Shown in pieces: positions 20,871-31,480 of a DNA stretch of 64,000 nucleotides. Each line of letters starts with the position of its first letter. The first letter of the stretch is position 1. The stretch is from Aedes albopictus. Taxonomy: Eukaryota > Arthropoda > Insecta > Diptera > Culicidae. The stretch covers positions 77,455,734 through 77,519,733 of the forward strand of contig NC_085136.1 in the NCBI RefSeq assembly GCF_035046485.1. Direction: 5' to 3'. A program made the translations under genes and the position numbers. The notes below the pieces were generated by a model. That model was not told the DNA's origin. It ran no database searches and saw nothing but the letters and a program-made list of their open reading frames with translations.

Positions 20871-22620
20871 CGGTATCGTATGTTACACTGATGGCTTCTT
20901 TCTCGAAGATCGAGCAGGTGCTGGTGTTTATTCTCGTGAGCTAAGGCTGCATCAGTCTTATTCACTTGGTAGACACTACACTGTTTTTCAGGCCCTCAAG
21001 CAGCACGTAATAAAGCCTGTATCCGCAATAATCGGGACACAGAAGTACGGCTGTAGCTCTGTAATGAATCGGTAAAATTGGCCAAATAATTGACTGAGAA
21101 CTCTTTGATGTATGTTTATTATATGTGCAAAATTTCATAAAAATCGATGCATTACTTTTAACTGTGGAAGAAAAACAAACAGACGTGGTTTTAAGCATTT
21201 TGTACAATCATGACCAATTTTCATTCGCATAGTAGATGGTTCATTTACGCTGCAGCTCAAAGTTCTGCGATGATAATTATGAAATTTTGATAGCAGTTAT
21301 GATACTCACAGATACACTTTCTTGCAAAATTTCATAAACTTTTATCACTTGGTTTGAAAGCTACTGGTGTTGATAGGAGTGAATGTTAGTGAAAAATTTT
21401 CGTGTTTTTCATGTGCGATGTTTGCCTATTCATAACTTTTAAGTTTCTCTGCCAATTTTCATGAAATTTCCACAGAAGGTATTTGATTATGTGTATATTA
21501 TGCCTGCAAAATTTGATGACTATTGGTATAGTACTTTCAATAGTACAGTCGAAACAATAAAGCGTGCTGACTAATTGCTGCCTGAGGGGCCTAAAATCAC
21601 GTTCAGTCCCAATATATGTTTCGACTATAAAACTGTTGATACTTCATCGATTTTTTTGAAATTTTGCCCATGCAACATGTGTAGGTTGAGAGGTTTGTGT
21701 TCAAAATTTCAGCCATTTCCTTTGACAAATTCAAAAGTTACAGCGCAGACAAGCAAAACTAGGGGCTGTACAAAATTCAATGGCGCACATTCTACTCTTT
21801 CATTACTACAATAAAAAGTATAGCACCGATTCACATGAAATTTTGTAGGTGAAATGAACACATTTCAAGATGATATTAGGCCAAATTTGAACAATTTTAA
21901 TGTATCCATTGCAGAGTTACAGCTGTATTTCTGTGTCCCGATTATTGCGGATACAGGCTTTAGGCAAAGTAATATACTTCTGTTCAGATAGCCAGGCTGC
22001 TATTAAAGCACTTGCTTCGGCCAACTCTAGGTCGAAGATTGTTATCGCTTGTCGAACTCAAATCGAGAAGCTGAATTCAGCAAACGCTGTTCACCTTGTA
22101 TGGGTGCCTGGTCATTCTTCCATCGCTGGAAATGAATTGGCTGATGAGTTAGCTTGCACTGGAGCATCACATGACTTCATTGGCCCTGAGCCAGCTATTC
22201 CAATATCGAAGTGTTGGATAAAGCATCAGATTCACACCTGGGCTGCCACTCAACACAGACAATACTGGAATATTTTGGAGTCATGTCGTCAAACCAAATT
22301 GTATTGTACTGAGCCATTTTCAAGGGTGGCGAAGTTTTTTACAAATCTGTCAAAGCAGAATTGCAGCACTCTGGTCAAAGCATTGACTGGTCACTGCCGA
22401 CTCAGCTATCACATGGCGAATATTCAGCAAACTGATTCATTTGCATGAGATAGCTGTGAATCCGATTATGGAACTTCGTATCATTTGATATGTAACTGTC
22501 CAGTTTTTGCACAATTGCGTTTCCGAGTATTCGGTAAACATCTATTACGTGAAACTGACTTCAGAAACCTGAATCTTCAGGATATTCTGTTGTTCTTAAC
22601 TCGCTGTGGTAAATAGCTAT
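20871..22620 (+). pseudogene. I-group LINE RNase H and terminal Cys/His motif, split
   Basis: The first RNase H strand CYTDGFFLEDRAGAGVYSRE is at about 20881-20940. A MITE at 21013-21960 then cuts the domain, which resumes at 21963 with GKVIYFCSDSQAAIKALASA and VWVPGHSSIAGNELADELAC. A C-terminal zinc-knuckle-like segment follows (CESDYGTSYHLICNCPVFAQ), but its leading Cys codon has become TGA at about 22446. RNase H removes template RNA in such LINEs. Deleting the MITE plus one TA restores the frame as ALKQHVIGKVIYF. Confidence 0.85.
21013..21960. mobile_element. TA-flanked MITE inside LINE RNase H (948 bp)
   Basis: Ends AAGCCTGTATCCGCAATAAT and, complemented, AAGCCTGTATCCGCAATAAT are identical over at least 30 bases and similar over about 58. 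TA at 21011-21012 and 21961-21962 is the duplication, verified by reading-frame restoration. The interior is AT-rich and lacks a transposase. The mobilising family is unknown; TA duplication alone is compatible with Tc1/mariner and relatives. Confidence 0.9.
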
Positions 22621-22886
22621 AGGCTCTCTTTCGTTTTATGCGTTATTAGTATTACAGTGTCATTTTCAGGGCGCTGTTTGAACCCTTTGTGGTACGTTTA
22701 TGCATTATACCCTCTTCCAGGGTATTTTTTCCTATTCCCCTACCTGTCCTTATCCCCATCCTTATCCTTATTTCCTTCCTTTTCCCTCAGGTAGATGATG
22801 AAATAGGCTATTATAATGGCGATGGCACAAATGTCCCAAATGGAGGATAACGTGCTTCTGGAGCCGGCCTTCTGATAAAAAAAAAG

Positions 22887-24615
22887 CTAGGAGTAGAGAA
22901 GTAGAAGGCAAGTTGGCAAAAGGCATTGTCATACCGGAACGGAATGATCTACCGAATGGTTTGTTGTAGCAGGGTAAGCTAAATTTACTGGAGACCTTCG
23001 GAAATCAATATGATGGTTGCTTTCTTGTGACAAAAGCCTGGTCTGGCCACCCCACGAACATTTGCCCGGAAACCAGTTCATATAGCTTCCTTAGGCTACT
23101 GCAAGTAGTAGGATATCGATGGCAGTTGTTGAATGCTTGCCTCAATTCCGCATCACTGACCAACGCAATGTTGTTAGTACGTTTGGTACAAGATCGACAG
23201 ATCGCCATGTCATCAACCTGTCGACGAACGAACCGCAATAATATCAATGCATCCAATCGTACATTACCCTGCCCAAACTTCTCCATCATCTACATCCAAC
23301 AATGCTGAACGTTTGCATGCACAACTCGTGGAACGAAAAGCCCATCTCACACCTGCAATCTCCGCATCGTGTTGGTGTGTAATCAATTTTGATACTGTAT
23401 CATCTGGGCATCCAAGTTGAATTCAGCTCCAATTGTGTGCACATCATTCAAGATGCGCTCATGTTTTGGTGATCGAGAAAGCAAAAGAGGGGCAACCACG
23501 CTGCTGTCGTACCTCTTCAAATGTAGATCACCTGGCGGCCGAGGCCGCCTCAGTCAAAAATAACTTCTCACTTTTGCATAATAAATATCTAGGTGGCGAC
23601 GCGGCGGTCGGTGATGTTCATTGTTTGTCTAATGCCCCGTGCGTGAGTGAGCCAGTGGTAGCGAGATAAAGATGCGATGCGAAAATTGAGATGAAAAAAC
23701 TATGGCTTCTTATCACAGCACCATACAACGACTTCCACCAAGGTAGACACTGCATCATCCGGACTCCGAGCCGTGGCGCTTCAACTTGTCTCGCCCGCTG
23801 AACTCAAAAGCGCGGAAAAGTGGTTTCTTCTATCGGATTTGCTACAGTCGGTCGGTTCAGCACAGACATGCATTGGTCTTCCCTCATCACTATGGGGGAG
23901 GTTTATTGCTCCCCCGTTCGTTATTTGTAAGAGCTACTTTCGTTTTTAAACGATGAAAATTCATTCAAAACGAATTAAAAATTAAATTCACATCGTTACT
24001 TAATCGCCAATTTGTTCGGCGACCACATCAAGGTTGGTGCAATATTTGGTGATGATTGTTGGTGCTCTATGGCAATTACGCACATTGCGCAATTTTGTAA
24101 ACTAGTGAAAATTGATTTGGGAGCCCTAACCGTGTCACAAGAGATTACGCACTGTTGCGTCGTTGGAGGGTTAGAATGGGTCAAACACAGACAAACAGAC
24201 GTATGCAATGAGAGTCTAATAGAGGTGGGGAAGAAGATACTTCGTGTGCGTGAGATCCGTGTCTGGTGCAAAATATGTCACTACTACAAGCAAAGCGAGC
24301 TCCCATAAGAACGCGTGTCAAATAGTGACGTCACTATTTGTGTTTACATTTTTCTTTCCTTACTAATACATAGCCATCTCTTCTTCTTCCCCACCTGTAA
24401 TATACTCTCATTGAGACGTATGACTTGGAACAATTGGCGAATGGAATCATCGGCACGAAAAAACAATCGCCCGATGCTAATCATATTGTGTTTCGTAAAT
24501 CATTAAGTAGGTGGCGGTAGTGAGCAAGCGTTAAATAGCCAGCGACCTACAGAATACTTAAACTAGCCGTTAAAAAAGGAACGAACGTTGAGAAGTGAGT
24601 AGCCCATAAGAGGTA
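22887..24615. other. No gene recognised
   Basis: Contains a 94-codon minus-strand frame (23005-23289) without recognisable motifs, a GC-rich patch near 23530-23600, and a segment near 24010-24200 (TGGTGCTCTATGGCAATTAC and onward) that looks like dispersed repeat DNA. None can be assigned. Confidence 0.35.
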
Positions 24616-24619
24616 AAAT

Positions 24620-25230
24620 ATGGAATTTCAAAGCTTAGGCGTTCAATCCTCGGCACAGTAAAGGCTGGGTCATGCGTAGTTCAGATCCCATTGAAATTAC
24701 TAGCCTCTTCCCAGCAACTCTCATCCGTACCTTCTCAAGGCACCGTTCGAAAACTGCGCTCAACCTTAGGGAATATCGGGTCTTTGGTCGTTTCGGAGGC
24801 AGACAGAGAAGGGGGAAATGACTTCTGTAAATTTGAGTGTCTGTTCTCCACAAGGGCCGGCTCACAGCAGTGTTTCTCTCCCATGTTAGGAGCGGTTGAT
24901 CGACGTTCGAGTGCCAGGGAAGAACTCTAAACTCAGCTGCACACTATGGTTCTCCGGCAAGAGGGGGGTTTGGCACTGTGAGCAAGTCGTAAAAAAGAAT
25001 TGTAACGGGAAATCAGAATAATAGGAACCGAGACTGAACAAAAACAACTGCAGCGAACAAAAAAATTTGCTATTGGAAATTCGATACGTGCAACTTCATC
25101 AGGAGCATCCACATACTCGCCGATTTACTCAAGGACAGCTGGTTCGGCATCTTTTAGCCCTGCAGGAGGCGCGTTGGACAGGAATCGGCGATATCCTCCT
25201 CAATAAGGATGCCGATAGGTTGTTAAACAA
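24620..25230 (+). pseudogene. RTE LINE 5'UTR and endonuclease start, truncated
   Basis: Noncoding sequence leads to AGGAACCGAGACTGAACAAA and then a frame starting near 25067. That frame reads VQLHQEHPHT and, after a frameshift, LALQEARWTGIG. The L-Q-E-x-R-W/C block is the endonuclease Q-E motif of RTE elements. The fragment stops after about 55 codons. It appears to be the 5' part of the family whose RT lies at 13195-15750 (inference). Confidence 0.65.
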
Positions 25231-25632
25231 TAACACATTCCACTTAACGATATTATGACTACGAATCATGATATCATGACGTTAACGATGATTATCATTA
25301 ATATTTCTAACCATTTTCATAAAAAAATAGTCATGATTGCATAAAGCGCTACGACAAACCTATTCTTGTTCACGTCTTTGAGTTTTTGAACCATGTCGCT
25401 GAATCATAAAACTATAAAGCAGCGTCATAAAAGCATGCATCAAAACAAACAGGTGTGAGCTTTCTACTCGTTACACAAACTCTAATCTAAATATGAATAA
25501 TTTAGTTTTATGTTAGTAGTGATATGGCATGATATCATGCCACAAAAGTTCAGCTTATTGGACACAGTGGTTTAATTTCCCCAACAGCGGGGAGGAAAAA
25601 AAAATTCTACTTTTCGCCTAAATTTATCTTCA

Positions 25633-25835
25633 TTATTCAGAGTACGTGCGGCATGATTCAATGCTAGTTGCTAGTGCTAGTGGTCTATATGCCGACGGTT
25701 CTCCGAATGGTTTTCCCGCCTGCGGCTCTACCGCTTCCAAACTTCTGGGAAAACTCCTCCTTCCAGGTATTTCTGCAAAGCAGACCTGAACACCTCTGCA
25801 AAAGCTATTTTTCGGCCAGGTTCGGAACTCCATCC
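25633..25835 (-). pseudogene. R1-like LINE reverse transcriptase fragment
   Basis: Across two minus-strand frames the residues read SDGVPNLAEK, then CSGLLCRNTWKEEFSQKFG or FAEIPGRRSFPRSLEAVEPQ, then AGKPFGEPSAYRPLALATSI. This is the R1/LOA-type RT fingers pattern (D-G-x-P-N-x-A, W-K-x(3)-L-x(3)-P-K-x-G-K-P, P-x-S-Y/F-R-P-I/L-x-L). Frameshifts break it and there is no palm. It is an isolated scrap. Confidence 0.65.
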
Positions 25836-26389
25836 GAATATATGAATATGGTGCAAAATAGAATCATGGTGTTACACGCAATATGAATTCCCAAGAAGGG
25901 GCTTCAACATGCTGTGGTGCTAACATCGCCAAGTACTTCATATTGGGATACTGGAGGAGTCTTCGGATGGTGATGATATCAAGGTAATGCGAAACTCCAA
26001 TATGAACTCATTATCTCTCGACCCTTATGAAATTTGATAAACGTGTCATATAAAATGAAAAAATAAACGAGAAAATTATCAATAATTCTTACCAAAAAAT
26101 ATTAATGATGCGAAATAATTTCAATCTTGGACAATTAGCGATGCTAGAATAAGAGAAGACTCCATAGATTGAGTCAGATTTTCTAAATAGAAAATTTCTA
26201 TCGGAATCCTTCTTTCGGAAGGAACTACAGAGGTTCCTCCAGGGATTCCTCCAGAAATTCTACCAGTTATTTCTCCAGATGAACTTCTGGGATTGAACCA
26301 GGGATGAACCAGATGAACCAGGGATTCAATGGTATATATTGCCCATTACTGCCATTTACCAGATTCACTGGTATGTCTGAAAAATACTG
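25836..26389. other. Low-information DNA with a short 12-mer array patch
   Basis: AT-rich sequence. 26213-26330 carries a short GGAATTCCTCCAGG-type array fragment like the one beginning at 26960. Confidence 0.5.
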
Positions 26390-26480
26390 GAAAAGCTTGT
26401 AATTAGAAGGCACAGAAAGAAGACCAACGACTCCGTATTCGTTAGACCGGCGCTTTAAACAACTAAGCCAAAGAACATGT
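26390..26480 (-). mobile_element. tRNA-headed SINE fragment (inverted copy)
   Basis: The minus strand reads TTCTTTGGCTTAGTTGTTTA (A box), AAGCGCCGGTCTAACGAATA and a decayed B box. It then has GTGCCTTCTAATTACAAGC, the same tail as the SINE copy at 26812. The two copies face away from one another. Confidence 0.65.
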
Positions 26481-26811
26481 AATGATTCTGCGGAATAGAA
26501 AGCCAAATTGACTCCGAAGTCACACCATGAATACTCCTTTTTTCACAAATCCATCTCACTTTTGGCTTAGATGCTAATCAACAACATGCTCCGTGCCAAG
26601 CTCTCGACGCATACTAAATTAAACACCAGCAAACAGTTGTGTTATATGTCATGTTAAGTATTTACATGCTGAATTACATGACATATAAAACAAGTTTACA
26701 TGATACTTCATGACTTTTATATGAAATGTCTTGTAAACTTCTGTGATATCCCACGCTCCAATTATGTGCATCATATATCACAGAACTTTACATTCTTTTT
26801 TCGATCTGTGT

Positions 26812-26957
26812 GTTCTGTGGCTTAGTTGGTTAAAGCGCCGGTCTAGCGAATACGGTGTCGTGGGTTCGAATCCCACCAGAAAGCGATTTTTTACCAAATT
26901 TCATCTCTCAATTTGTCAATTAGCAACATTATGTGCCTTCTAATTACAAGTTTTTTT
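26812..26957 (+). mobile_element. tRNA-headed SINE with oligo(T) tail
   Basis: The head at 26812-26884 is a well-formed Thr-type tRNA: A box TGGCTTAGTTGG, anticodon loop CTAGCGA (AGC at the anticodon position), B box GGTTCGAATCC, and complementary acceptor ends TTCTG/CAGAA. A short body leads to GTGCCTTCTAATTACAAG and about ten T, a pol III terminator. It could also be a tRNA pseudogene with captured flank, but the second copy with the same tail favours a SINE. Confidence 0.7.
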
Positions 26958-26959
26958 TT

Positions 26960-28355
26960 TCAATACATACAGAAATCTTTCCAGGGAATCCTTCAGGAAT
27001 TCCTCTAAAGATTTTTCCAGAAAATCCTCTAGGAATTTCTGGCAAAATTCCTCCAGAGATTCCTCCAGAAAATCGTAAAGAATCTCCCAGAATTCTTCCA
27101 GGAATTTCTCCACGGATTCTTTCATGGATTCCTCCAGGAATTTCTCCAGAAATTTCTTCAGAAATTCCTCCTGAGATTCATCCATGAATTTCTTCAAAAC
27201 TCCTCAAGAAATTTCTTCAGAAATGCTTCGAGGAGTTCTACCAGGAGGAATTCTCATATAATTCTCAGGAAATTTGTCAAATAATTCCTCCAGAAATTTC
27301 ACCAGTAATTCGTCTAGGAATTGCTTCAGGAATTCTCTTAAAACTCCTACAGAACTACCTCTAGGTTTTTCTACAGGATTCCTCCAGGAATTTCTCCAGC
27401 GATTCTTTTAGGAATTCTCTCAAGGATTTCTTTAGAAATTCTTCGAGGAGTACTTCCAGGAATTCTCAAGTATATCTCAAGAAATTTCTCAAAGAATTCC
27501 TCCACGGATTCCTCCAGAAAATCCTAACGGAATTTCTGCCGAAATGAACTAGCCTAGGGCTAAACATCTCGTTAATGCAGATATAAAAAAGGAATTCCTC
27601 CCGGAACTCTTCCAGGAATTCCTTCAGGTATTCTTCGAAGAATTCATCCAAGAATTCCTCCAGGGACTCATCCATGAATTTCTTCAAAAATTTCTACAGA
27701 AATTCCTTTAAAAGTTCATTCAGCCATTCCTTCAGGAAGCCACAAATATTTCTCCAGAAATTCCTCAAAGAATTCTTCCAGGGATTCCTCCACAAATTTC
27801 TCCATGGATTCATCCAGAAAATCCTAACAGAATTTCTCCAGGAACTCCACCAGGAATTTATTAAAGAATTCCTCCAAGGAATCATCCGTAAATTTCTTCA
27901 AAATTTCCTTAAAAAATCCTCCAGAAATTTCCAAAATTTCTCCAGAAAATCCTTTAGGAATTTCTGCCAGAATTCTTCCAAGATTTCCTCCAGGAATTCC
28001 TCGAGCAATTCATCCAGGGATTCATTCATAAATTTCTTCAAAAATTTCTCTAAAAAATCCTCCAGAAATTCAACCAGGAATTCATTCAGAAATTCCTTGA
28101 GGAATTCCTCCAGACATTCCTCCAGGAAGCCTCGAATATTTCTCCAGAAATTCTACAAAGAATTCCTTCAAGGATTCCTCCATAAATTCCTTCACGGATT
28201 TCTCTAGAAAATCCCCTAGAAATTTCTACCAGAATTCCTCCAAGATTTCCTTCAGGGATTTCTCCAGGAATTCCTCCACAGGTTCCTCAATTTTTTTACG
28301 GATTCCTCTGGGGATTCCTCCTGTCATCCCGCCAGAGGTTCTTCCTGGAATTCCT
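26960..28355. repeat. GGAATTCCTCCA degenerate 12-mer array, part 1
   Basis: A continuous array of the unit GGAATTCCTCCA and variants, all in plus orientation. It contains many GAATTC (EcoRI) sites and palindromic GGAATTCC cores. Long low-complexity frames (for example 27674-28207, rich in N-S-S-R-N-F) arise from periodicity. The array continues after each of the two insertions that follow. Confidence 0.9.
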
Positions 28356-28359
28356 TTAA

Positions 28360-29032
28360 CCCTTTATAAGGCCGAGAGAACCAGACACGGAATCCACTCG
28401 TTCTACATTGGAATATAAAGTACATGTGGTGTGATGAACAAAAACGTTTTTATTTTCAAAAAATTCGATGGTCGATTTTGTATGAAAAAAATGGTCTAAA
28501 TTTCAACTTTTTGTCAACAAAGTTTATAATGTTGTTATTTTGTGAAGCGTTAACCAATCATACTGATTTTTTGATAGGTTATTGCCCTAATATTCATGAG
28601 TTACTTGTGTAAATTTGAACTCGATTGGTCAATTATTTAGGACGATATGGCAATTTTAGTACATGCCCATTTATTATAGTACATTTTTTCAAAAGGCTGA
28701 GTTTCTAAAAGTAATGAAGCAATCAAGTTGAAATTTTGTCCACAAGTAAAAGGAACATAGGCCTTTCATTCCCCATCATTCGATTTTTAATTCGCTCACC
28801 ATAACAGAATTTCGAGCTTACTAACCTTCATGCACTCAAAAATAGCAGTTTTTGGAGAGACATTTTGTTCTAAAAAAGCCCATTCATATTTGTTATGGCT
28901 CAAAAAAATCATGAGTGTTCACAAAGGCCTAATGTGTCCATCAGTTAAAACAAAAGTTGTAAAAATTTTCTAAGCGAACAGAAAAAATATGTGTATAAGG
29001 TGGCAATATAGTTGCCACTGCCTTATAAAGGG
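28360..29032. mobile_element. piggyBac-type MITE (TTAA) inside the array
   Basis: TTAA at 28356-28359 and 29033-29036; ends CCCTTTATAAGGC and its exact complement GCCTTATAAAGGG. The 673-bp interior is AT-rich without transposase. The array periodicity resumes across the junction, marking a clean insertion into pre-existing repeats. Confidence 0.9.
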
Positions 29033-29036
29033 TTAA

Positions 29037-29397
29037 GGAATTTCTCCAGGGATTTCTGCAGGTATTCTCCATAGCTTTCTCCAGCAATTCATCCAAGGAT
29101 TCCTTTAGGAGTGCCTCCAGGGGCTCCTCTACGGATTTCCCCAGGCATTCTTCCAAGGATTTCTTCAGGAATGCCTCCAGGGATTCATCTAGAAATTCTT
29201 CTTTGGATTCCGTCAGGAACTTCACCAGGGATTCCTCCTGGAATTCCAAGAAATGCAAGAATTTCTCTCGGATTCATCTCCAAGGATTCGTCCAGAGAAT
29301 TCTCCAGGAATGCCTCCAGGAATTCCTCTAGAAATTCTTCCAGGAATCTCTACAGGAATTTACTAGTACTACTCTTTTAGTTATGCTTCCATGGATT
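29037..29397. repeat. 12-mer array, part 2
   Basis: Same plus-oriented GGAATTCCTCCA variants as part 1, lying between two transposon insertions. Confidence 0.9.
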
Positions 29398-31003
29398 CCC
29401 AACTAACAATTGCAAGTCACAAACAAGCAAGCTTGCTGAATTGTTGCTTAATAATGGTAATGATAGCTGAACTAAAATTATGCTTTACACACTACTGTTT
29501 AAACGATTTTTCAATTGAGAAAATAGTCAATGTTCGACTTTCCTCGTCGGTATCAACAATGATAAATTAAAACACTTTTCAAAAGTTTAACAAGAAATTT
29601 ATTCGACAAGCATTGATTCCTTAACAAAAGAGTTTAACAAAACATTTGTCTGCATCTTATTAAGCTGATGTATCGATAAGCATATGCTCCTGAACAATGT
29701 GCTTTTCACTTGTCAAATAAACGCCTTCAGCCCGTCATAGTTTGACTCGGAACTTTGTTCGGATTATGGGATAAATCATGGCTAAAACTGTTTAGACAAC
29801 CAAATTATCAAAGAACCAATATTTTAAACAAATCACATAAAATAAAACAGAATAGAATTATGTAGTTTAACATTGAGTGCCAAGAGACGTAATCAACGTA
29901 AAACTGAGGCATTTATTTATTATTATTAGTCTGTAACAAGATATCTTGTACCTTGATTATTATATTTTTTATCTTCCGCAGCAGTTCGATTGTACGAGAC
30001 GCTTGGATCAATGCATTTGACATTTCCGTGCTGTCGTGTTTACTGAATATTGTTCCCACAGTCACCTAGACAACCAAACAGCATTCATAAATCGACACAT
30101 TCCAAGTATCCTTGAACATCCTTATGCACTATTTATATTGAACATAATATCAAGATTCCATGACAAAAGCATAAATAAAAAAAAATCTGAACGGGTCTTT
30201 GACTGAGCATGAGTAGATTACCTGAACAGATGCTGTGAATGCACCATGTCCAAGACCATACCGCACCACATATTGTCATACTTTTTTAAAGATCGATATT
30301 TAATGATAAAAATAAAAACATATTCATATCGCAATTAGTACGTCTGGATACAATATATTCAATAAGTGCCAACACTTTTTGGCCGCATTCGATACAAGTT
30401 TTCTCACCGTGCGATAAAAATACTGACAGCGAAATCAGAATGGAAAACACGTGTTTTTTGCTGAACAGCTGTTGAAGTATGAGGCGTTGTTCAGTTGATA
30501 ACCACGTGCTGTGCTAATTCACCACTGCTGAACACAAGTTCAGGAGTGATCATTATTGAATCATGGGAAGATTATGTTTGGCTTTGGATGCTGCATCTCA
30601 CCATCTCTAGGATGGCGTAGATAGGAAGGCATGCGGCTGGCAATCGACAGGTCTCGAGTTCTAATCCGGATTTAGGTAATTTTATATGTACTTCTTATTT
30701 CAAAATAGGTGTTCTCAACATGAGAGCAAATAATTACTCTCGTGAGAGTTCAACATTTTTGCATTTTATTTATTTTCAGTCATTTTTGCCAATGCTTAAT
30801 AACAACTTTCCTGTATACTGTAAAACGCTTTGAACAACAACAAATTAAGTTGGTGTACAACATGATGCTTAATAACTTCTCCAAATTTGTGTGAACAAAA
30901 CCCGAACATAGGTTGTACGCGAAAATAATTCAAATGTTATTCAACATTATGCTGAATTATTTCGTCATAATGGTGCCTGTTAAATGAGTGATTGTTAGTT
31001 GGG
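29398..31003. mobile_element. 1.6-kb inverted-ended element inside the array
   Basis: Ends CCCAACTAACAAT and, complemented, CCCAACTAACAAT. The flanking array reads GGATT before and TTCCTCCGG after, giving a TT duplication and the empty site GGATTCCTCCGG. The interior is AT-rich and non-coding. It holds a tRNA-like stretch near 30612-30668 with a B-box-like GAGTTCTAATCC. The superfamily is not recognised. Confidence 0.75.
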
Positions 31004-31480
31004 TTCCTCCGGAAAGTCCTCCAGGGATTGCTCCTGGAGTTTCTCCACGGATTCCTCCAGGAATTCCAACAAGAGTTTCTCCAGGAATTTCTCCAGAGAT
31101 TCGTCAAAGAACTCCTCCAGGAATTCCTCTAGAAATTACTCGAAAAATTGCTTCAGAAATTTCTCCAGGAAATTCTCCAAAGATTCTTTTAGAAATGCCT
31201 CCAGGGATTTCTCCAGGAATTCTTCCATGAATTTATCCTGGATTCCTCGTGGAATTCCTTCAAAATTTTTTCAGCAATTCCTTCAGTAGTTCCTCCAGGA
31301 AATTCTATAGGAATTTCTCTAGAAATTCCTCAAGGAGTTTTCGAGAGATTCCTTCAAAAATTCTTCCAAGCATTCCTTTAGTAATGCCTCCAGGGAGTTC
31401 TCCAGAAGGATTCCTCCCGGGTTTTCTCCTGGAATGCTTTCACGGATTCCTTCAGGAATTCCTCATGTTGTTTCCGAAGG
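31004..31480. repeat. 12-mer array, part 3
   Basis: Continues the plus-oriented GGAATTCCTCCAGG array. Divergence rises after 31300. Confidence 0.88.

Larger units (their letters stand above)
17804..22886 (+). mobile_element. I-group LINE, copy 2, near full length, decayed
   Basis: Excluding two later insertions (18276-18633, 21013-21960) the element is about 3.8 kb, with endonuclease, RT, RNase H and a terminal Cys/His motif in that order. A short 3'UTR ends CTTCTGATAAAAAAAAAG at about 22886. The 5' end matches copy 1 (TGTTGCTGTTCTTTTTTG). No ORF1 is visible upstream. Stops and frameshifts throughout show it is inactive. Confidence 0.85.

Noticed and set aside
23005..23289. Possible 94-codon gene on the minus strand
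   Set aside because: No motif, no splice sites joining it to other frames, and an antisense frame of equal length.
26812..26884. Functional tRNA gene (Thr/Ala type)
   Set aside because: Anticodon stem pairing is defective and a sister copy shares non-tRNA tail sequence, so a SINE head is more likely.
27674..28207. 177-codon plus-strand frame
   Set aside because: Periodicity artefact of the GGAATTCCTCCA array.
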